Below, piece by piece: positions 42,396 to 51,543 of a stretch of 64,000 nucleotides of DNA. The notes beneath the pieces are model-generated. The model saw nothing but the letters and a program-made list of their open reading frames with translations, was not told where the DNA came from and made no database searches. The translations under genes and the position numbers were made by a program. This DNA comes from Actinomadura terrae. GTDB taxonomy: Bacteria > Actinomycetota > Actinomycetes > Streptosporangiales > Streptosporangiaceae. The stretch is from contig NZ_JAICDG010000002.1 in the NCBI RefSeq assembly GCF_022751215.1, forward strand, positions 2,046,001 through 2,110,000. The letters run 5' to 3'. How positions within the stretch are numbered: position 1 is the first letter of the stretch; each line of letters begins with the position of its first letter.

Positions 42396-43310
42396 ATGCG
42401 TGCATTGGTCCACGACCCGGACGCACCCCAGGGCCTTCGGATCGGCGAGGTCGCCGATCCGCGGCCGGAGCGAGGGCAGGCGGTGGTCGAGGTCCGCGCG
42501 GTGTCGTTGAACTTCGGTGAGGTCGCCGACCTGGCCCTGCGCACCGAACCGGGTGGCGTCTCAGGCTGGGACGCGGCGGGCGTCGTCGTCGAGGCGGCGG
42601 CGGACGGCTCGGGTCCGGAGGTCGGAAGCCGCGTCGTCACCTGGGGTCCGGCCGGCGCCTGGGCGCAGCTGCGCGCGGTGGACACCGCCAAGCTCGTGAC
42701 GGTGCCGGATACCGTCGACCTCGGCGTCGCCAGTGCGCTGCCGGTGGCCGGGGTCTCCGCCCTCCAGGCGTTGCGGGGCCTCGGCCCGGTCATCGGCCGG
42801 CGGATCTTGGTCACCGGCGCGTCCGGCGGTGTCGGCCGGTACGCGGTCCAGCTCGGCGCCCTGGCGGGGGCTCATGTGATCGCCGCCGTGGGCAGCCCGG
42901 AACGCGGAACCGGGTTGGCCGAGTTGGGCGCCGCCGAGGTCGTCGTCGGGCTCGACAACGTGACCGAGCCGGTCTTCGGCGTCTTGGAGAACGTCGGCGG
43001 CGCCCTTCTGGCGCAGGCGTACGGGTTGCTGGCCGACGGCGGCATCGTCCAGTCCATCGGGCACGCGTCCGGCGGGTCGACGATGATCGACTTCGAGGCC
43101 GCCAGGCATAGGGGCAGCAGGTTGCGCATCGAGGCGTACCGGCTCGACTGGGCGTTCGGCCCGGACCTCACCTATCTCCTCCAGCTGCTGGACCAAGGAC
43201 GGCTCGACCCGCAGATCGGCTGGCGCGGCTCCTGGGACCGGGTGGCCGAGGCGGCGGCGGCACTTCTGGAGCGCCGGATCCGCGGCAAGGCCGTCCTCGA
43301 CGTCACCTGA
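42396..43310 (+). CDS. Quinone-oxidoreductase-like MDR dehydrogenase
   Basis: 304 residues: MRALVHDPDAPQGLRIGEVA, SLNFGEVADL, GWDAAGVVVEAA, VTGASGGVGRYAVQLGALAG and the end RIRGKAVLDV. It lacks zinc ligands and is about 10-15% shorter than most members. The NADPH loop is intact. ATG 42396 has GGAGG upstream; the 32 preceding in-frame residues are not homologous. It is a lone gene of unknown substrate. Confidence 0.88.
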   Translation: MRALVHDPDAPQGLRIGEVADPRPERGQAVVEVRAVSLNFGEVADLALRTEPGGVSGWDAAGVVVEAAADGSGPEVGSRVVTWGPAGAWAQLRAVDTAKLVTVPDTVDLGVASALPVAGVSALQALRGLGPVIGRRILVTGASGGVGRYAVQLGALAGAHVIAAVGSPERGTGLAELGAAEVVVGLDNVTEPVFGVLENVGGALLAQAYGLLADGGIVQSIGHASGGSTMIDFEAARHRGSRLRIEAYRLDWAFGPDLTYLLQLLDQGRLDPQIGWRGSWDRVAEAAAALLERRIRGKAVLDVT

Positions 43311-43477
43311 CCGGCCAGCCGTCAGGTGTTGCTGGGGGCCGGTGTATCCGCGTCACGGCGCTCCGGAGGGGGCTCTGTAGGAGCTCGGCACCGGGGCACC
43401 CAATTCGACGCTGCGGTCGTGGCCGACTTGGGACGCGTGGTGATGACCGACCGGCCCGTTCGGGCAGGGTGCTAGGC

Positions 43478-43992
43478 ATGGCGGCCGAAGGTGGTGACGG
43501 TGCGGACCGGATGCGTGAGGGTGTACGTGATTCGGTGGCGCGCGGCCGGGTGTCGACGGCCACCGGGTGGTCGATGCTCACTCTCATCGCCGCGGGCGCA
43601 TTCACCCCTTTCTTGCAGGGGTTGTCGGCGCAGGGGGTCACCGACCTGCTGGGCGGGCTCGGCGTCAACTACCTGAGCGCCTGGTGGGTGGCGCGGGCGG
43701 AACGGCTGCGGCGGGACGGCTCGGACGCAGGAGCGTTCGAGGCGTTGGCCGAGGAGCTGGAGCGCGACCTCGCCAAGTCGGCCGAGTTGCGTGCCGAGGT
43801 GACCGCCCTGCTCAGCCGGATCGGCGGTCTTGAGGTCGCGCTCACGACGGCCTACGAGACGGGACGGTTGGAGCTGCTGGGCGGTCTGGCGGCGACGACC
43901 GAGGAGGTCCGCGGCCTGCTGGTCGGCGCCTCGGGAACGCTGGCCGAGATCGGGACCGCGTTACGCGAGCAGGTCGCCGGTGAACGGCAGGT
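43478..43992 (+). pseudogene. Truncated STAND-type protein N-terminus (copy 1)
   Basis: About 172 codons from ATG 43478. It begins with RMREGVRDSVARGR, then a membrane-like stretch WSMLTLIAAGAFTPFLQGLS, GGLGVNYLSAWW and coiled-coil helices (FEALAEELERDLAKSAEL). I associate this start with large actinomycete NTPase/TPR or WD40 proteins. At about 43992 the sequence passes into the antisense of another truncated copy, so the NTPase part is missing. The frame itself stays open to 44491 only as antisense. Function before truncation is inferred. Confidence 0.6.
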
Positions 43993-44202
43993 GACCGCGC
44001 CCGTCCCCGCGGCCAGGAGCGCCGCACCGCCCATCCCCGTCGTCACCAAGGGGGCGAACGCGCCCCCGCACAACACGCCCAGCAGCACCGGCGGCGACCA
44101 CTCGCGCACCCGCCCCCCGGCGTCCCCCGTCAGCCGGGCCACCCGGTCCCGCACACCGGCGCGCATCAACTCCGGCCCGCGCCCCAGCCCATCGCTGTGC
44201 AT
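43993..44202 (-). pseudogene. Truncated STAND-type protein N-terminus (copy 2, convergent)
   Basis: The minus strand from ATG 44202 reads DGLGRGPELMRAGVRDRVAR, then REWSPPVLLGVLCGGAFAPL and stops resembling its family at GAALLAAGTGAV. The motif M-R-x-G-V-R-D-x-V-A-R followed by W-S-x-x-x-L and GAFxPxL is shared with copy 1. The two fragments meet tail to tail at about 43992, so an inversion or deletion has fused two related genes. Confidence 0.6.
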
Positions 44203-44491
44203 CCCCCAATACCACCGTGCATCGCCGCCCCCCGCACCCGACACCCCCGAAGGCAACACACACCTAACCCCGCTCCCAGACCCCAACGGCCGCGCCTTCA
44301 GCTGTCGCGTGCCCTACTTGGGGGACCGGTACGGGGGCGATCCTCTCGGCGCTCAGGCTGCTGCGCGGTCGTCACGATTGGACGCATCTCTTCGACTGCC
44401 ACTTTGCGGGCGACGTCTCGGCTGTAGCTCGCGTCCGACTGTGAACGCGATGTCGAGCCCCCCGCCTCAGCGTGCGTCTGGGAGGAGCTGA

Positions 44492-45388
44492 CTAGAGGTG
44501 GTGTCTGCTCGCGAGGTAGGGGACGGGTTCGGAAATCCCGCGCACGGCGAGGTAGCCTTCCCGGCCGAGATCGAGGCGGGCGGTCAGACCGATATCGATG
44601 GCCCACGGGTTTCCGGCCGAGATGTGCCCGATGACGGCCTTGTTACGGGTGTGTGCGAGGGCCTCCCACAGGAGGCGCTCGGCGGTCTCGACGTGCGCGG
44701 CGGCCAGCAGGATCGGATTCCCTTCGTCCTTGTCCAGGTAGACGTAGCCGGGCCGTTCGCCGGGCGAGGACGAGACGATCAGCTGCCTGCGCTCCAGCAT
44801 GTGCGGATGGTCGGCGCCGTGGGGGCCGCCGCGCAGGGTCACGTCCAGCGCGTCCATCCATTCGAAATCGTCGGGACGTCCCTCGCGCAGGCCGTCGATC
44901 GCGGGCAGGGCGCTGCGGTCGAGGCGTCCGGACATGTTCATCAGCGGGTGCAGGGTGAAGCCCGCGAGCCGGTAGCGGCGGGTCGCGGCCGGATGCGGGG
45001 ACGAGGAGATCAGGCCGGGACGGTCGCCCGCGTGGGCCAGCGAAGCGTCGAAAAGCCTGCGGCCGACGCCTTTGCCCTGGAATCCCGGTAGGACGCCGAA
45101 GACGGCCAGGTACCATACGCCGCCCCGGTTCTGCGCGACCGAGAGGCCGACGATCTCGCCGCCGTCCGCCTCGGCGACCCAGCAGCCCCCGGGGTCGGTC
45201 GCGACATGGTGGCCGATGCCCTCGATCCAGTTCCGGCTGGACGCCCCGTCCGGTGGCTGGGGCTCCGGCTCGTCCCAGAGCCGGGCCGCCCGGTCGGCCT
45301 CCAGGAAGGCCGCGGCGGAGGCGCGCTCGGCGGCGGGCAGGTCGTCCGGTGTCATGAGCCTGATCCGTACGAGGTCCATGGGAGGCAT
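44492..45388 (-). CDS. GNAT-family N-acetyltransferase
   Basis: 298 residues. An N-terminal GNAT domain has VRIRLMTPDDLPAAERASAA, the acetyl-CoA loop FGVLPGFQGKGVGRRLFDAS and ATRRYRLAGF, and the C-terminal half is a second, degenerate GNAT-like region (AAAHVETAERLLWEALAH). The size suits two-domain members of the family. Substrate is unknown. The start could be ATG 45388 or ATG 45379; neither has a good ribosome-binding site. Confidence 0.87.
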   Translation of the reverse strand: MPPMDLVRIRLMTPDDLPAAERASAAAFLEADRAARLWDEPEPQPPDGASSRNWIEGIGHHVATDPGGCWVAEADGGEIVGLSVAQNRGGVWYLAVFGVLPGFQGKGVGRRLFDASLAHAGDRPGLISSSPHPAATRRYRLAGFTLHPLMNMSGRLDRSALPAIDGLREGRPDDFEWMDALDVTLRGGPHGADHPHMLERRQLIVSSSPGERPGYVYLDKDEGNPILLAAAHVETAERLLWEALAHTRNKAVIGHISAGNPWAIDIGLTARLDLGREGYLAVRGISEPVPYLASRHHL

Positions 45389-45576
45389 GATCCGGCAGAG
45401 GCAGGCCGGACGTCACGCGAATTTCAGCCCGCGAGGGCAGGCCCGAGTTGCTTGTCCGCACCACCCTCCTTCAATTGCTGTCAACGCACATGTTCTATTA
45501 CTCGGCCGCGGCTTCGAGCTGGCAGCGCTCGCCGATACGAGGGGCAACCGCAACTGTGCCGGACCTTTGGCGGTTC

Positions 45577-46446
45577 CTACCGACCGTCCAGTCGCCTGGT
45601 GACCGTGTCGAGTGTCGGCCAAGGAGGACCCTCGCGCAGCGAGCGCAGGAGTTCCTCTCCGAATCGCCTGCCATTCGGAAGCTGGTCGCCGAGTTCCCAA
45701 CGCCAGGCCGCGACCATCGCGAGAACGAGCTGCCGGCACTCGTCCAGCAGTCCTTGGTCAACGTTCGGATAGTGCTCGCAGACCGCCTCGGGGACGTGGG
45801 CGAGATCGAACTCGACGGGACCACGGCAGCACGTCTCAAGGTCGATGAACAACGGGCCGAACTTCGTGCCGAGCACATTGCCCGGATGCGGCTCGCCGTG
45901 GAGTAGTTGCTCCACGGCGCCGCGGTCCTCGATCGCCCGTTGCAGGCTTGCGAGTCTGCTGCTGAGGAACACGCGGTCGGTGTCGGCGAGCTCTGGCGAA
46001 AGGTTCGGATTGGCAACGACGACTTTCGCCTGCGCAATGCGATCGGTGAACCGCGGGCTCGGCACGTCGACCTTGCGCATGCCGACGTGCAACTGCTCCA
46101 GCGCCTTGGCGTAGTCGCCTGGTGAGGTATGAGTTGTTGCGGGTCCGTAGTAGGTCCACAGGGTCACCGTGAAGCCATCGCGCGAGTACACAAGCGGGTC
46201 CACCCGAGGTTCCAAGCGCCCCGTGGGACATCCGACCTGGGCAAGCCGTTGTGCGAGCTCGACTTCGAACTGTGCGTCCTCATGCCCCAGAGAGGCGACC
46301 CGGGCGAGGACGTCGCACGGAGTAAGCCGCAGCGTCAGCCTGTTCGAGTTGTGGAGAACGAGCGCGCCGCTGGCCGGCAGACCAAGCGATGCGGCGACCG
46401 AAGTAGCAGCCGCGATCGCGCGCGTGACGTCGGTCATCTCCACCAT
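45577..46446 (-). CDS. Aminoglycoside phosphotransferase-fold kinase-like protein
   Basis: 289 residues. The catalytic loop is HGEPHPGN (183-190) and the metal motif is FIDLETC (Asp202). The N-terminal lobe is shorter than in true drug kinases, with LTPCDVLARVASLGHEDAQF as the Lys-bearing region not clearly conserved. GEPHPGN-type members include homoserine/choline-kinase-like and uncharacterised small-molecule kinases, so resistance should not be assumed. Codon use is more relaxed than in neighbours, a hint of transfer. Confidence 0.8.
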   Translation of the reverse strand: MVEMTDVTRAIAAATSVAASLGLPASGALVLHNSNRLTLRLTPCDVLARVASLGHEDAQFEVELAQRLAQVGCPTGRLEPRVDPLVYSRDGFTVTLWTYYGPATTHTSPGDYAKALEQLHVGMRKVDVPSPRFTDRIAQAKVVVANPNLSPELADTDRVFLSSRLASLQRAIEDRGAVEQLLHGEPHPGNVLGTKFGPLFIDLETCCRGPVEFDLAHVPEAVCEHYPNVDQGLLDECRQLVLAMVAAWRWELGDQLPNGRRFGEELLRSLREGPPWPTLDTVTRRLDGR

Positions 46447-46530
46447 CGGATCTTGGCACAGACGACGCGCCGGGCGGTTCGCAGCCTACGAGCCCACCAC
46501 GACCACTGCGGGGCGCCGAGGTCCCCCGGC

Positions 46531-47171
46531 TCAACAATGGATCCATGCCGTGGCCAGCGCCTTGACTCCCGTCAGTGCAGCGGCGAGTGGGTAGTTGCTG
46601 TCGCCGGTACCGCACGAGAACGAGGGTGTCGGCGGTGCTGGAGACCTCGTTCGCGACAGCCCCCAACGCACGGCGAGGGCGGGTCGGCCGGTGAAGTAAG
46701 GGTTACGCGGGGGGAGGCTCCATACGGGCCAGATCGGTCCCACCTGATGCCGAGATGGCTCGGATGGTTGCGGCGACGGTGCAGGGGCGCGGGCTGGTCG
46801 GCCACCTTTCCCGGGGCCCTCGCGGCGCTCGGTCACCGCCCTCCTCCGGGTGCCCTCCCACCACAGCGGGTCCGGCGCGACGTGATCAGGTTCTCTTGGT
46901 GGGCCCGCCCACGCAGATACACCAGCAGGAAATCCGATACGGCCCGGCTGGTAGGAACGTTCTAGCCGTTACGCCAGTCACTCCACGACGACCTGGCCAC
47001 CTTCAAGGATGGTTTTTGCGCTTGTGCCTGCCAGGCAATGCTGTCCCAGGTCGAAGAACCAGCCGCCTCATGCAGCGTGCGCAAGGCGGCCGTGTAGGCG
47101 GCGCATGTGGCTGGTCCATCGTGCTCCCAGTGCCTGTGCGGTTCCGGATCTGAGCCATCCGGAGAACCCAC
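46531..47171 (-). pseudogene. Decayed HTH-NTPase (STAND-like) gene
   Basis: From GTG 47171 the minus strand reads AAYTAALRTLHEAAGSSTWD and KVARSSWSDWRNG, then TAG at 46962-46964. The same frame goes on with NVPTSRAVSDFLLVYLRGRA, a continuation expected for this N-terminal HTH type. After a second stop and a frameshift, the frame 46531-46836 gives PIWPVWSLPPRNPYFTGRPA, the lead-in to NB-ARC domains of actinomycete TPR-NTPases (PPRNxxFTGR). No Walker A follows. Nonsense, frameshift and truncation show decay. Confidence 0.6.
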
Positions 47172-47306
47172 CCCCGTGAGCTGCTACCAGCATCGTCCCC
47201 ATGCCATCCAGGCGTGGCCGGAACCGGAGAACCGTCCGGAGCAGGTCAATCGGTGGCCACGCCCCGCGATGCCAACCAACCGGGGCCCAACCGAAGGGCC
47301 ATTCAC

Positions 47307-47432
47307 ATGCTTGACCGGATCTTTCTGCGGAGCCTGGCCCGACTGGCGCTCATCGGAGCGATCAGGGGTGCCGCCACCGCCGCAGGCGGCGGCACGATCA
47401 CCCTGGCCATCTGGTGGATCACCCATCGCTGA
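47307..47432 (+). CDS. Small membrane protein, 41 residues
   Basis: MLDRIFLRSLARLALIGAIR, then a Gly/Ala-rich hydrophobic segment ending IWWITHR. A GAAGGG sequence precedes ATG 47307 by about 8 nt. It resembles small conserved hydrophobic proteins of actinomycetes with an IRxAxxAAGG core, function unknown. It is isolated in a region of decayed genes, so it may also be a survivor of a mobile segment. Confidence 0.4.
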   Translation: MLDRIFLRSLARLALIGAIRGAATAAGGGTITLAIWWITHR

Positions 47433-47559
47433 CCAAGACATCCAGATCATGGACCTACCTGCGCCGGAGCCACCGCCCCCCACTCAATAAGGAGCGCCAC
47501 CCCTGACCCGACGGCAGCTCGGCGGGACGCGGCCGGCACAGGCCACACGCCCGCCGCCG

Positions 47560-47690
47560 AGTACAGCGTGGATGATGGTGGGCCGACGGTAATAGGCCAG
47601 CCCAGAGTCGAGTGCCTCGTGGAGCGGTCCCAACAGTGTCTCGCCGCTCTCGGCAAGCCCGCGCCAACGCGCCGGCGCCGGGCGACTGGA
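47560..47690 (-). pseudogene. Possible ROK-family C-terminal remnant
   Basis: The minus strand reads GLAESGETLLGPLHEALDSG, then YRRPTIIHAVLGG. This resembles the C-terminal LAExGExLLxPLREAL segment of ROK kinases/regulators, but the expected GAxxLA end is lost by a frame change. No upstream domain is present. Weak evidence. Confidence 0.3.
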
Positions 47691-47749
47691 CCAGCTACGC
47701 CGCCACCGTCGCCCGGCGCACCAGCAGCGCACAACACTGAGAGGACACG

Positions 47750-48625
47750 ATGACCGACACCTCCTGGTTGGGACCGCCCATCGATGTCCGGCCCGTGCTC
47801 GCCGAGCAACAGGCCGCGTTCATCGACCTGCTGCGCCACCTGGACGCCGACGAGTGGGCCAAGCCGACGATCTGCCCCGGATGGAGCGTCAAGGATGTCG
47901 CCGCACACGTGCTCGGCGACCACATCGGACGCCTGGCCATCCACCGCGACGGCTACCAAGTGCTACACCCGTGCGACGGCGAGGCGTTCCCCACCTTCCT
48001 CGACCGCATCAACGACGAGTGGGTGACCGCCGCCCGCCGCATCAGCCCACCGATGCTCATCGAACTCCTGTCGGCCATAGGGAAGCAGATCGTAGAGTTC
48101 TGGCAGACCGTCGACCTGGACGTCCTCGGCGGCTCGGTGCGCTGGGCCGGGCCCGGCCCGCATCCCTCCTGGCTGGACGTCGCTCGCGAGTACACCGAGT
48201 ACTGGACCCACCAGCAGCAGATCTGCGACGCCACCGGCCGGAGCGGGCTCACCGACCCGCGCTACCTCGGCCCCGTCCTCGACACCTTCCTGCGGGGCCT
48301 GCCGCACACGCTGCGCGACGTGACCGCCCCACAGGGCGCCACCCTCCAGGTGAATGTGACCGGACCCGGCGGCGGAGACTGGACCTGCACCCGCGGCCCC
48401 GACCACTGGCGGCTGCACCCTCAACCGCACCCCCAGCCCACCGCGCGACTCGAACTCGACACCGACACCACCTGGCGTCTGTGCACCCGCGGCATCACCC
48501 CCGGGCAGGCGGCCGAGCGCGCTCGCATCGACGGCGACCAGCAGCTCGCGACAGCGGCTCTCCAGATCGTGTCGATCATCTGGTCGCCACCACCCCCGAG
48601 GCATTCGAAGAGTTCTGACACCTGA
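47750..48625 (+). CDS. Maleylpyruvate isomerase-family mycothiol-dependent protein
   Basis: 291 residues. The N-terminal DinB-like four-helix domain has WAKPTICPGWSVKDVAAHVL, with GDHIGRL, and EYTEYWTHQQQICDATG further on, giving the His ligands of the mycothiol-dependent enzyme family. The C-terminal part (ATLQVNVTGPGGGDWTCTRG, RLELDTDTTWRLCTRG) fits the SCP2-like MDMPI C-domain. Actinobacteria make mycothiol, which supports the host assignment. ATG 47750 follows GAGAGGAC. Substrate unknown. Confidence 0.88.
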   Translation: MTDTSWLGPPIDVRPVLAEQQAAFIDLLRHLDADEWAKPTICPGWSVKDVAAHVLGDHIGRLAIHRDGYQVLHPCDGEAFPTFLDRINDEWVTAARRISPPMLIELLSAIGKQIVEFWQTVDLDVLGGSVRWAGPGPHPSWLDVAREYTEYWTHQQQICDATGRSGLTDPRYLGPVLDTFLRGLPHTLRDVTAPQGATLQVNVTGPGGGDWTCTRGPDHWRLHPQPHPQPTARLELDTDTTWRLCTRGITPGQAAERARIDGDQQLATAALQIVSIIWSPPPPRHSKSSDT

Positions 48626-49475
48626 GTCCGCCAGAGCCCCGGCGTCGCCGTGGCGATCGCGTGCTTCATCCTGCGGCTTCGTCGTGTAGGTCCTGAGCGA
48701 CAAGCCCGCGCTGCTCAAAATGACCCTGGCCATCACGGCACGGGTGGCGTGGCTGCCGCCGATCATCTACGCGCTGTTCTCGGTCTTCACCCCCGGGGGA
48801 TCTGATAGGCCGGTATGTCTCCCCGCTCCCGTGCGCGGAGGCGGCTGCCCTCTCCCGCTTCCCCCTCGTTCATGCACGCGCTACTGCACACCAAGCCCGC
48901 CACCCTGGACGAACTGCGGGCCAGCGCACGCACGGTGACCACGTCATCATCCCGCAGGGCACGAGCACCACGCCGGTCTACCTGATCAACTCAAGATGGC
49001 CCGTCACGGCGCCGAGCGTCAGGACGGTGACCTCGCTGAAATTCCTGGCCGGGACGAGTTCGTCGACCGCACGCAGCAGCTCCCGAGCATGCGGGCCAAC
49101 CTGCACGGCCAGGAGCACCGCCTGACGCATGCCGACCAGCTCGCCCGAACCCTGATCGAACCGCACGGCGCGATTCGGCTGCTGTGGTCGGCCGCACGGC
49201 ACGGCCTTGCCGTCCATCCCGACCAGGGCGACGGAATCCTCATCGCCCCGCCGCCGCGGCAGCCCGGCCCGCCTCCGCAGCGGGCCCCGGCCGGTTACGT
49301 CTGGAGATTGTCCGCCACGCCGGGCCAGCGCCGACGACATAGCACTACCGCGCTCGGACGAACCCCGATAGATCGGCCCCTTCGCCGACGCCCTGGACGA
49401 GGTGCGCTGGTGTCTGGCCGGAGGGGCGTCGGATGAGCGACTGGTCGGCGGCGGGGGAGGCACTACGGTCGGGGT
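48626..49475. other. Gene-free stretch, probably decayed sequence
   Basis: 850 bp without a gene I can support. Frames on both strands show short protein-like runs, e.g. LLWSAARHGLAVHPDQGDG on plus (49170-49240), but none is long, has a start site or a family match. It sits between the isomerase-like gene and the broken Nudix gene and is likely old debris. Confidence 0.4.
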
Positions 49476-49898
49476 GTGACTCGCCCCTCTCCTGAGCGCA
49501 CGAAGTGGACGATTCACGGCGAACGCGTTGTCGATGAGAACCGCCACATCCGACTGTCGGTGGCCAGTGTCGAGCTGCCCACCAGGGTCCGCTTCGATCA
49601 GTACGTCATCCGGTTTCCCCGCTGCATCATGACCGCCGTGCTGGACGAGGCCGGCGAGAACATCCTGTTGATCTACCGGCATCGGTTCATCATCGACCGT
49701 TGGGACTGGCAGGTGCCCGGCGGATACGTCGACCCGCGCGAGGATCCCGCCGCCGCTGTGCGAGAGGCTGAGGAGGAGACCGGCTGGCGACCTCGCAGCG
49801 TGAAGTTCCTGCACAGCTCCAGTCGATGATCGGGTGCGCCGACGCATGGCAGGATCTGTATCTGGCCTACGGCGCCGACCTGGTCGGGGAGCCGTGAC
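49476..49898 (+). pseudogene. Nudix hydrolase, frameshifted and truncated
   Basis: The frame from GTG 49476 gives a Nudix domain: QYVIRFPRCIMTAVLDEAGE, DRWDWQVPGGYVDPRE, then DPAAAVREAEEETGWRP. The Nudix box normally has seven residues between its first E and RE; here there are six, so one Ala codon seems lost. The frame ends at TGA after FLHSSSR, but another frame continues sensibly with MIGCADAWQDLYLAYGADLV up to a TGA at 49896-49898. Two lesions and no C-terminus mark it as a pseudogene. Confidence 0.75.
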
Positions 49899-50051
49899 CA
49901 GGGGCGGCGCCGGTTCCGGACTTGAGAGCTCGGGCCACATGCCGTGAAGGACGATGCATCCTAGGCGGCGAAGCGAATGCAACGGCCAGACAGCTGACGA
50001 CATCGGATGCGGATGAGGTGCTCGCGCGTCTGTCGCCAGCCATGGACCGCC

Positions 50052-50735
50052 TTACGTCCGGCGGCGCGTTTGGCGGCGACGTTTGGGGGTGGAGCGCTTC
50101 GGTGGTGGCTTCTTACCGGTGGGCTGCTGTTGCGGTTTGCGGCCACGGGAGCTGTTGGGAGTGCGGCCGCGGACGATGCCGATCAGTTCCTCCATGAGGT
50201 CGGTCGTCACAGCCTCGAGCCAGGCCAGACCGATCTGGGACTGAGGAGCGTCGGTCACGGTGCGGTAGGTGAGGTCTTTGCGGTGGTGGAGACGGGCCAA
50301 GGACTGCGGCAGCAGTAGGATGCCGGCCCCCGAGGCCACCAACTCGATCGCGCGAGCGGTGTTCTCAGGACGGGTAAAGGCGGGCTGCCCGGGATGTTCG
50401 CCCCAGGTCAGGACGTCATCGAGCGGTTCGAACACGTCCTCGTCGGCGAGATCGGCAAGCTCCACCTCCTCCGCCGCGGCCACGTCGTGATCCTTCGGCA
50501 CCACCACCACGGTCGTCTCCAGGTACAGCGGGATCACATGAAGGGCCGCGCGGTCGACGGGCAGGCGCACGAACGCCGCGTCCGCACCACCGTCCCGCAA
50601 CAGGGGGACGACCTCGGCGGCAGGCATCTGCACCAGCCGAAGCGGCACCTCCCGCACCCGCTCGGCCCACACCCTCGCCCATTTTCCGGGCGCCACCCCC
50701 GGCACGTAGGCCAGCCGGAATTCACCATCGGTCAC
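50052..50735 (-). CDS. LysR-type substrate-binding domain protein without HTH, basic tail
   Basis: 227 residues. The body is a LysR effector domain: FRLAYVPGVAPGKWARVWAE, VVPLLRDGGADAAFVRLPVD, HVIPLYLETTVVVVPKDHDV and VASGAGILLLPQSLARLHHR. There is no N-terminal winged helix. The last 35 residues are Lys/Arg/Pro-rich (KKPPPKRSTPKRRRQTRRR) and could contact DNA or RNA. It is divergent from a DUF5997 gene 54 bp away, a pairing I recall as conserved in actinomycetes. Ligand unknown. Confidence 0.85.
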   Translation of the reverse strand: MTDGEFRLAYVPGVAPGKWARVWAERVREVPLRLVQMPAAEVVPLLRDGGADAAFVRLPVDRAALHVIPLYLETTVVVVPKDHDVAAAEEVELADLADEDVFEPLDDVLTWGEHPGQPAFTRPENTARAIELVASGAGILLLPQSLARLHHRKDLTYRTVTDAPQSQIGLAWLEAVTTDLMEELIGIVRGRTPNSSRGRKPQQQPTGKKPPPKRSTPKRRRQTRRRT

Positions 50736-50789
50736 TGCTTCAGCCTAGCCGCGCCCGGCGGCTCCCTCCTGCTGGCTACCCTGGTGGTC

Positions 50790-51173
50790 ATGAGCACGTC
50801 CAAGGCGAAGACGCCGCAGACCATGAAACCCGCGACGGCGGCCAAGAAGCTGGGAATCCTGCTGTCAGCAGCGCCCGCCGAGTTTCAGGAAGGCCCCGTC
50901 TCCCGAGACGAATTGAACGGGCTCCAAGCCGACCCGCCCTCGTGGCTCGCCGACCTGCGCCGCGAGGGTCCTCACCCCCGCCAGGTTGTCGCCGCCAAAC
51001 TCCGCGTCTCCGCCTCCGGTCTGGCCCGCGCCGGCATCACAGGCCCCCTCACCACAGCTGAGATCGAGAATCTGAAGGCCGAGAACCCTGACTGGTTGGA
51101 ACGCGAGCGAGCCATCCACGCCGAAGTCCGCAAAGAGAACCTGCGCCTCAAGCAGCAGCGCGCCAAGGCCTGA
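50790..51173 (+). CDS. DUF5997 family protein
   Basis: 127 residues: TMKPATAAKKLGILLSAAPA, EFQEGPVSRDELNGLQADPP, VVAAKLRVSASGLARAGITG and a charged C-terminal helix ENPDWLERERAIHAEVRKEN. The family is actinobacterial and of unknown function. ATG 50790 lies 7 nt after TACCCT, the spacing of a leaderless promoter, and has no ribosome-binding site. It is divergent from the HTH-less LysR-like gene and probably shares control with it. Confidence 0.85.
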   Translation: MSTSKAKTPQTMKPATAAKKLGILLSAAPAEFQEGPVSRDELNGLQADPPSWLADLRREGPHPRQVVAAKLRVSASGLARAGITGPLTTAEIENLKAENPDWLERERAIHAEVRKENLRLKQQRAKA

Positions 51174-51298
51174 CGCACGCGATGCCTCGACCACCGGCTG
51201 GTAGGAGCGCGTCGGTTTCGCGAGCCGAGGGTGACGGTGCCCTGCTCGGTGACATAGCCGATGGCCGGTTCTCCGGTCGCGCCGTGAACGGGCTCGTT

Positions 51299-51543
51299 GG
51301 TGGATGGCGAGCCCAGAACGTTCTCGGCGAACTGGTTCGCCGCAGGCCCACAGCCCGCCCACTTCTGTCTCGGCGGTGATGGCCTCGCGTGCCGTCTGGG
51401 CTCTGTGTTGCGCTTCCTGTGCTCGTCCCAGGTCGCCGAGCGTCTGGTGAGCGTCGCCTTCTTGGCAGGCGAGCAGGACCTTGGCCTCGGTGGCGGGTGC
51501 GTACTGCTGGCCCTGGCGCGCCAGTTCGGCGGCCTGGTTCTGG
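51299..51543 (-). pseudogene. Fragment of a TPR-containing regulator
   Basis: The minus strand reads LARQGQQYAPATEAKVLLAC, QEGDAHQTLGDLGRAQEA and ITAETEVGGLWACGEPVRRE. This is the C-terminal TPR-type region seen in many actinomycete XRE-TPR regulators (EASVxLAxQEADAHxxLGD, then GGLWxCG). Only about 80 residues remain, with no start. It ends exactly where transposase-like sequence begins on the other strand, so an insertion probably cut the gene. Confidence 0.5.

Noticed and set aside
45577..46446. Aminoglycoside resistance gene
   Set aside because: Only the general APH fold motifs are seen, with a short N-lobe; nothing supports drug specificity.
48978..50003. A 341-codon minus-strand frame overlapping the Nudix remnant
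   Set aside because: It shows mixed composition and overlaps the recognisable Nudix sequence on plus; only a short stretch near its end looks protein-like and I could not assign it.
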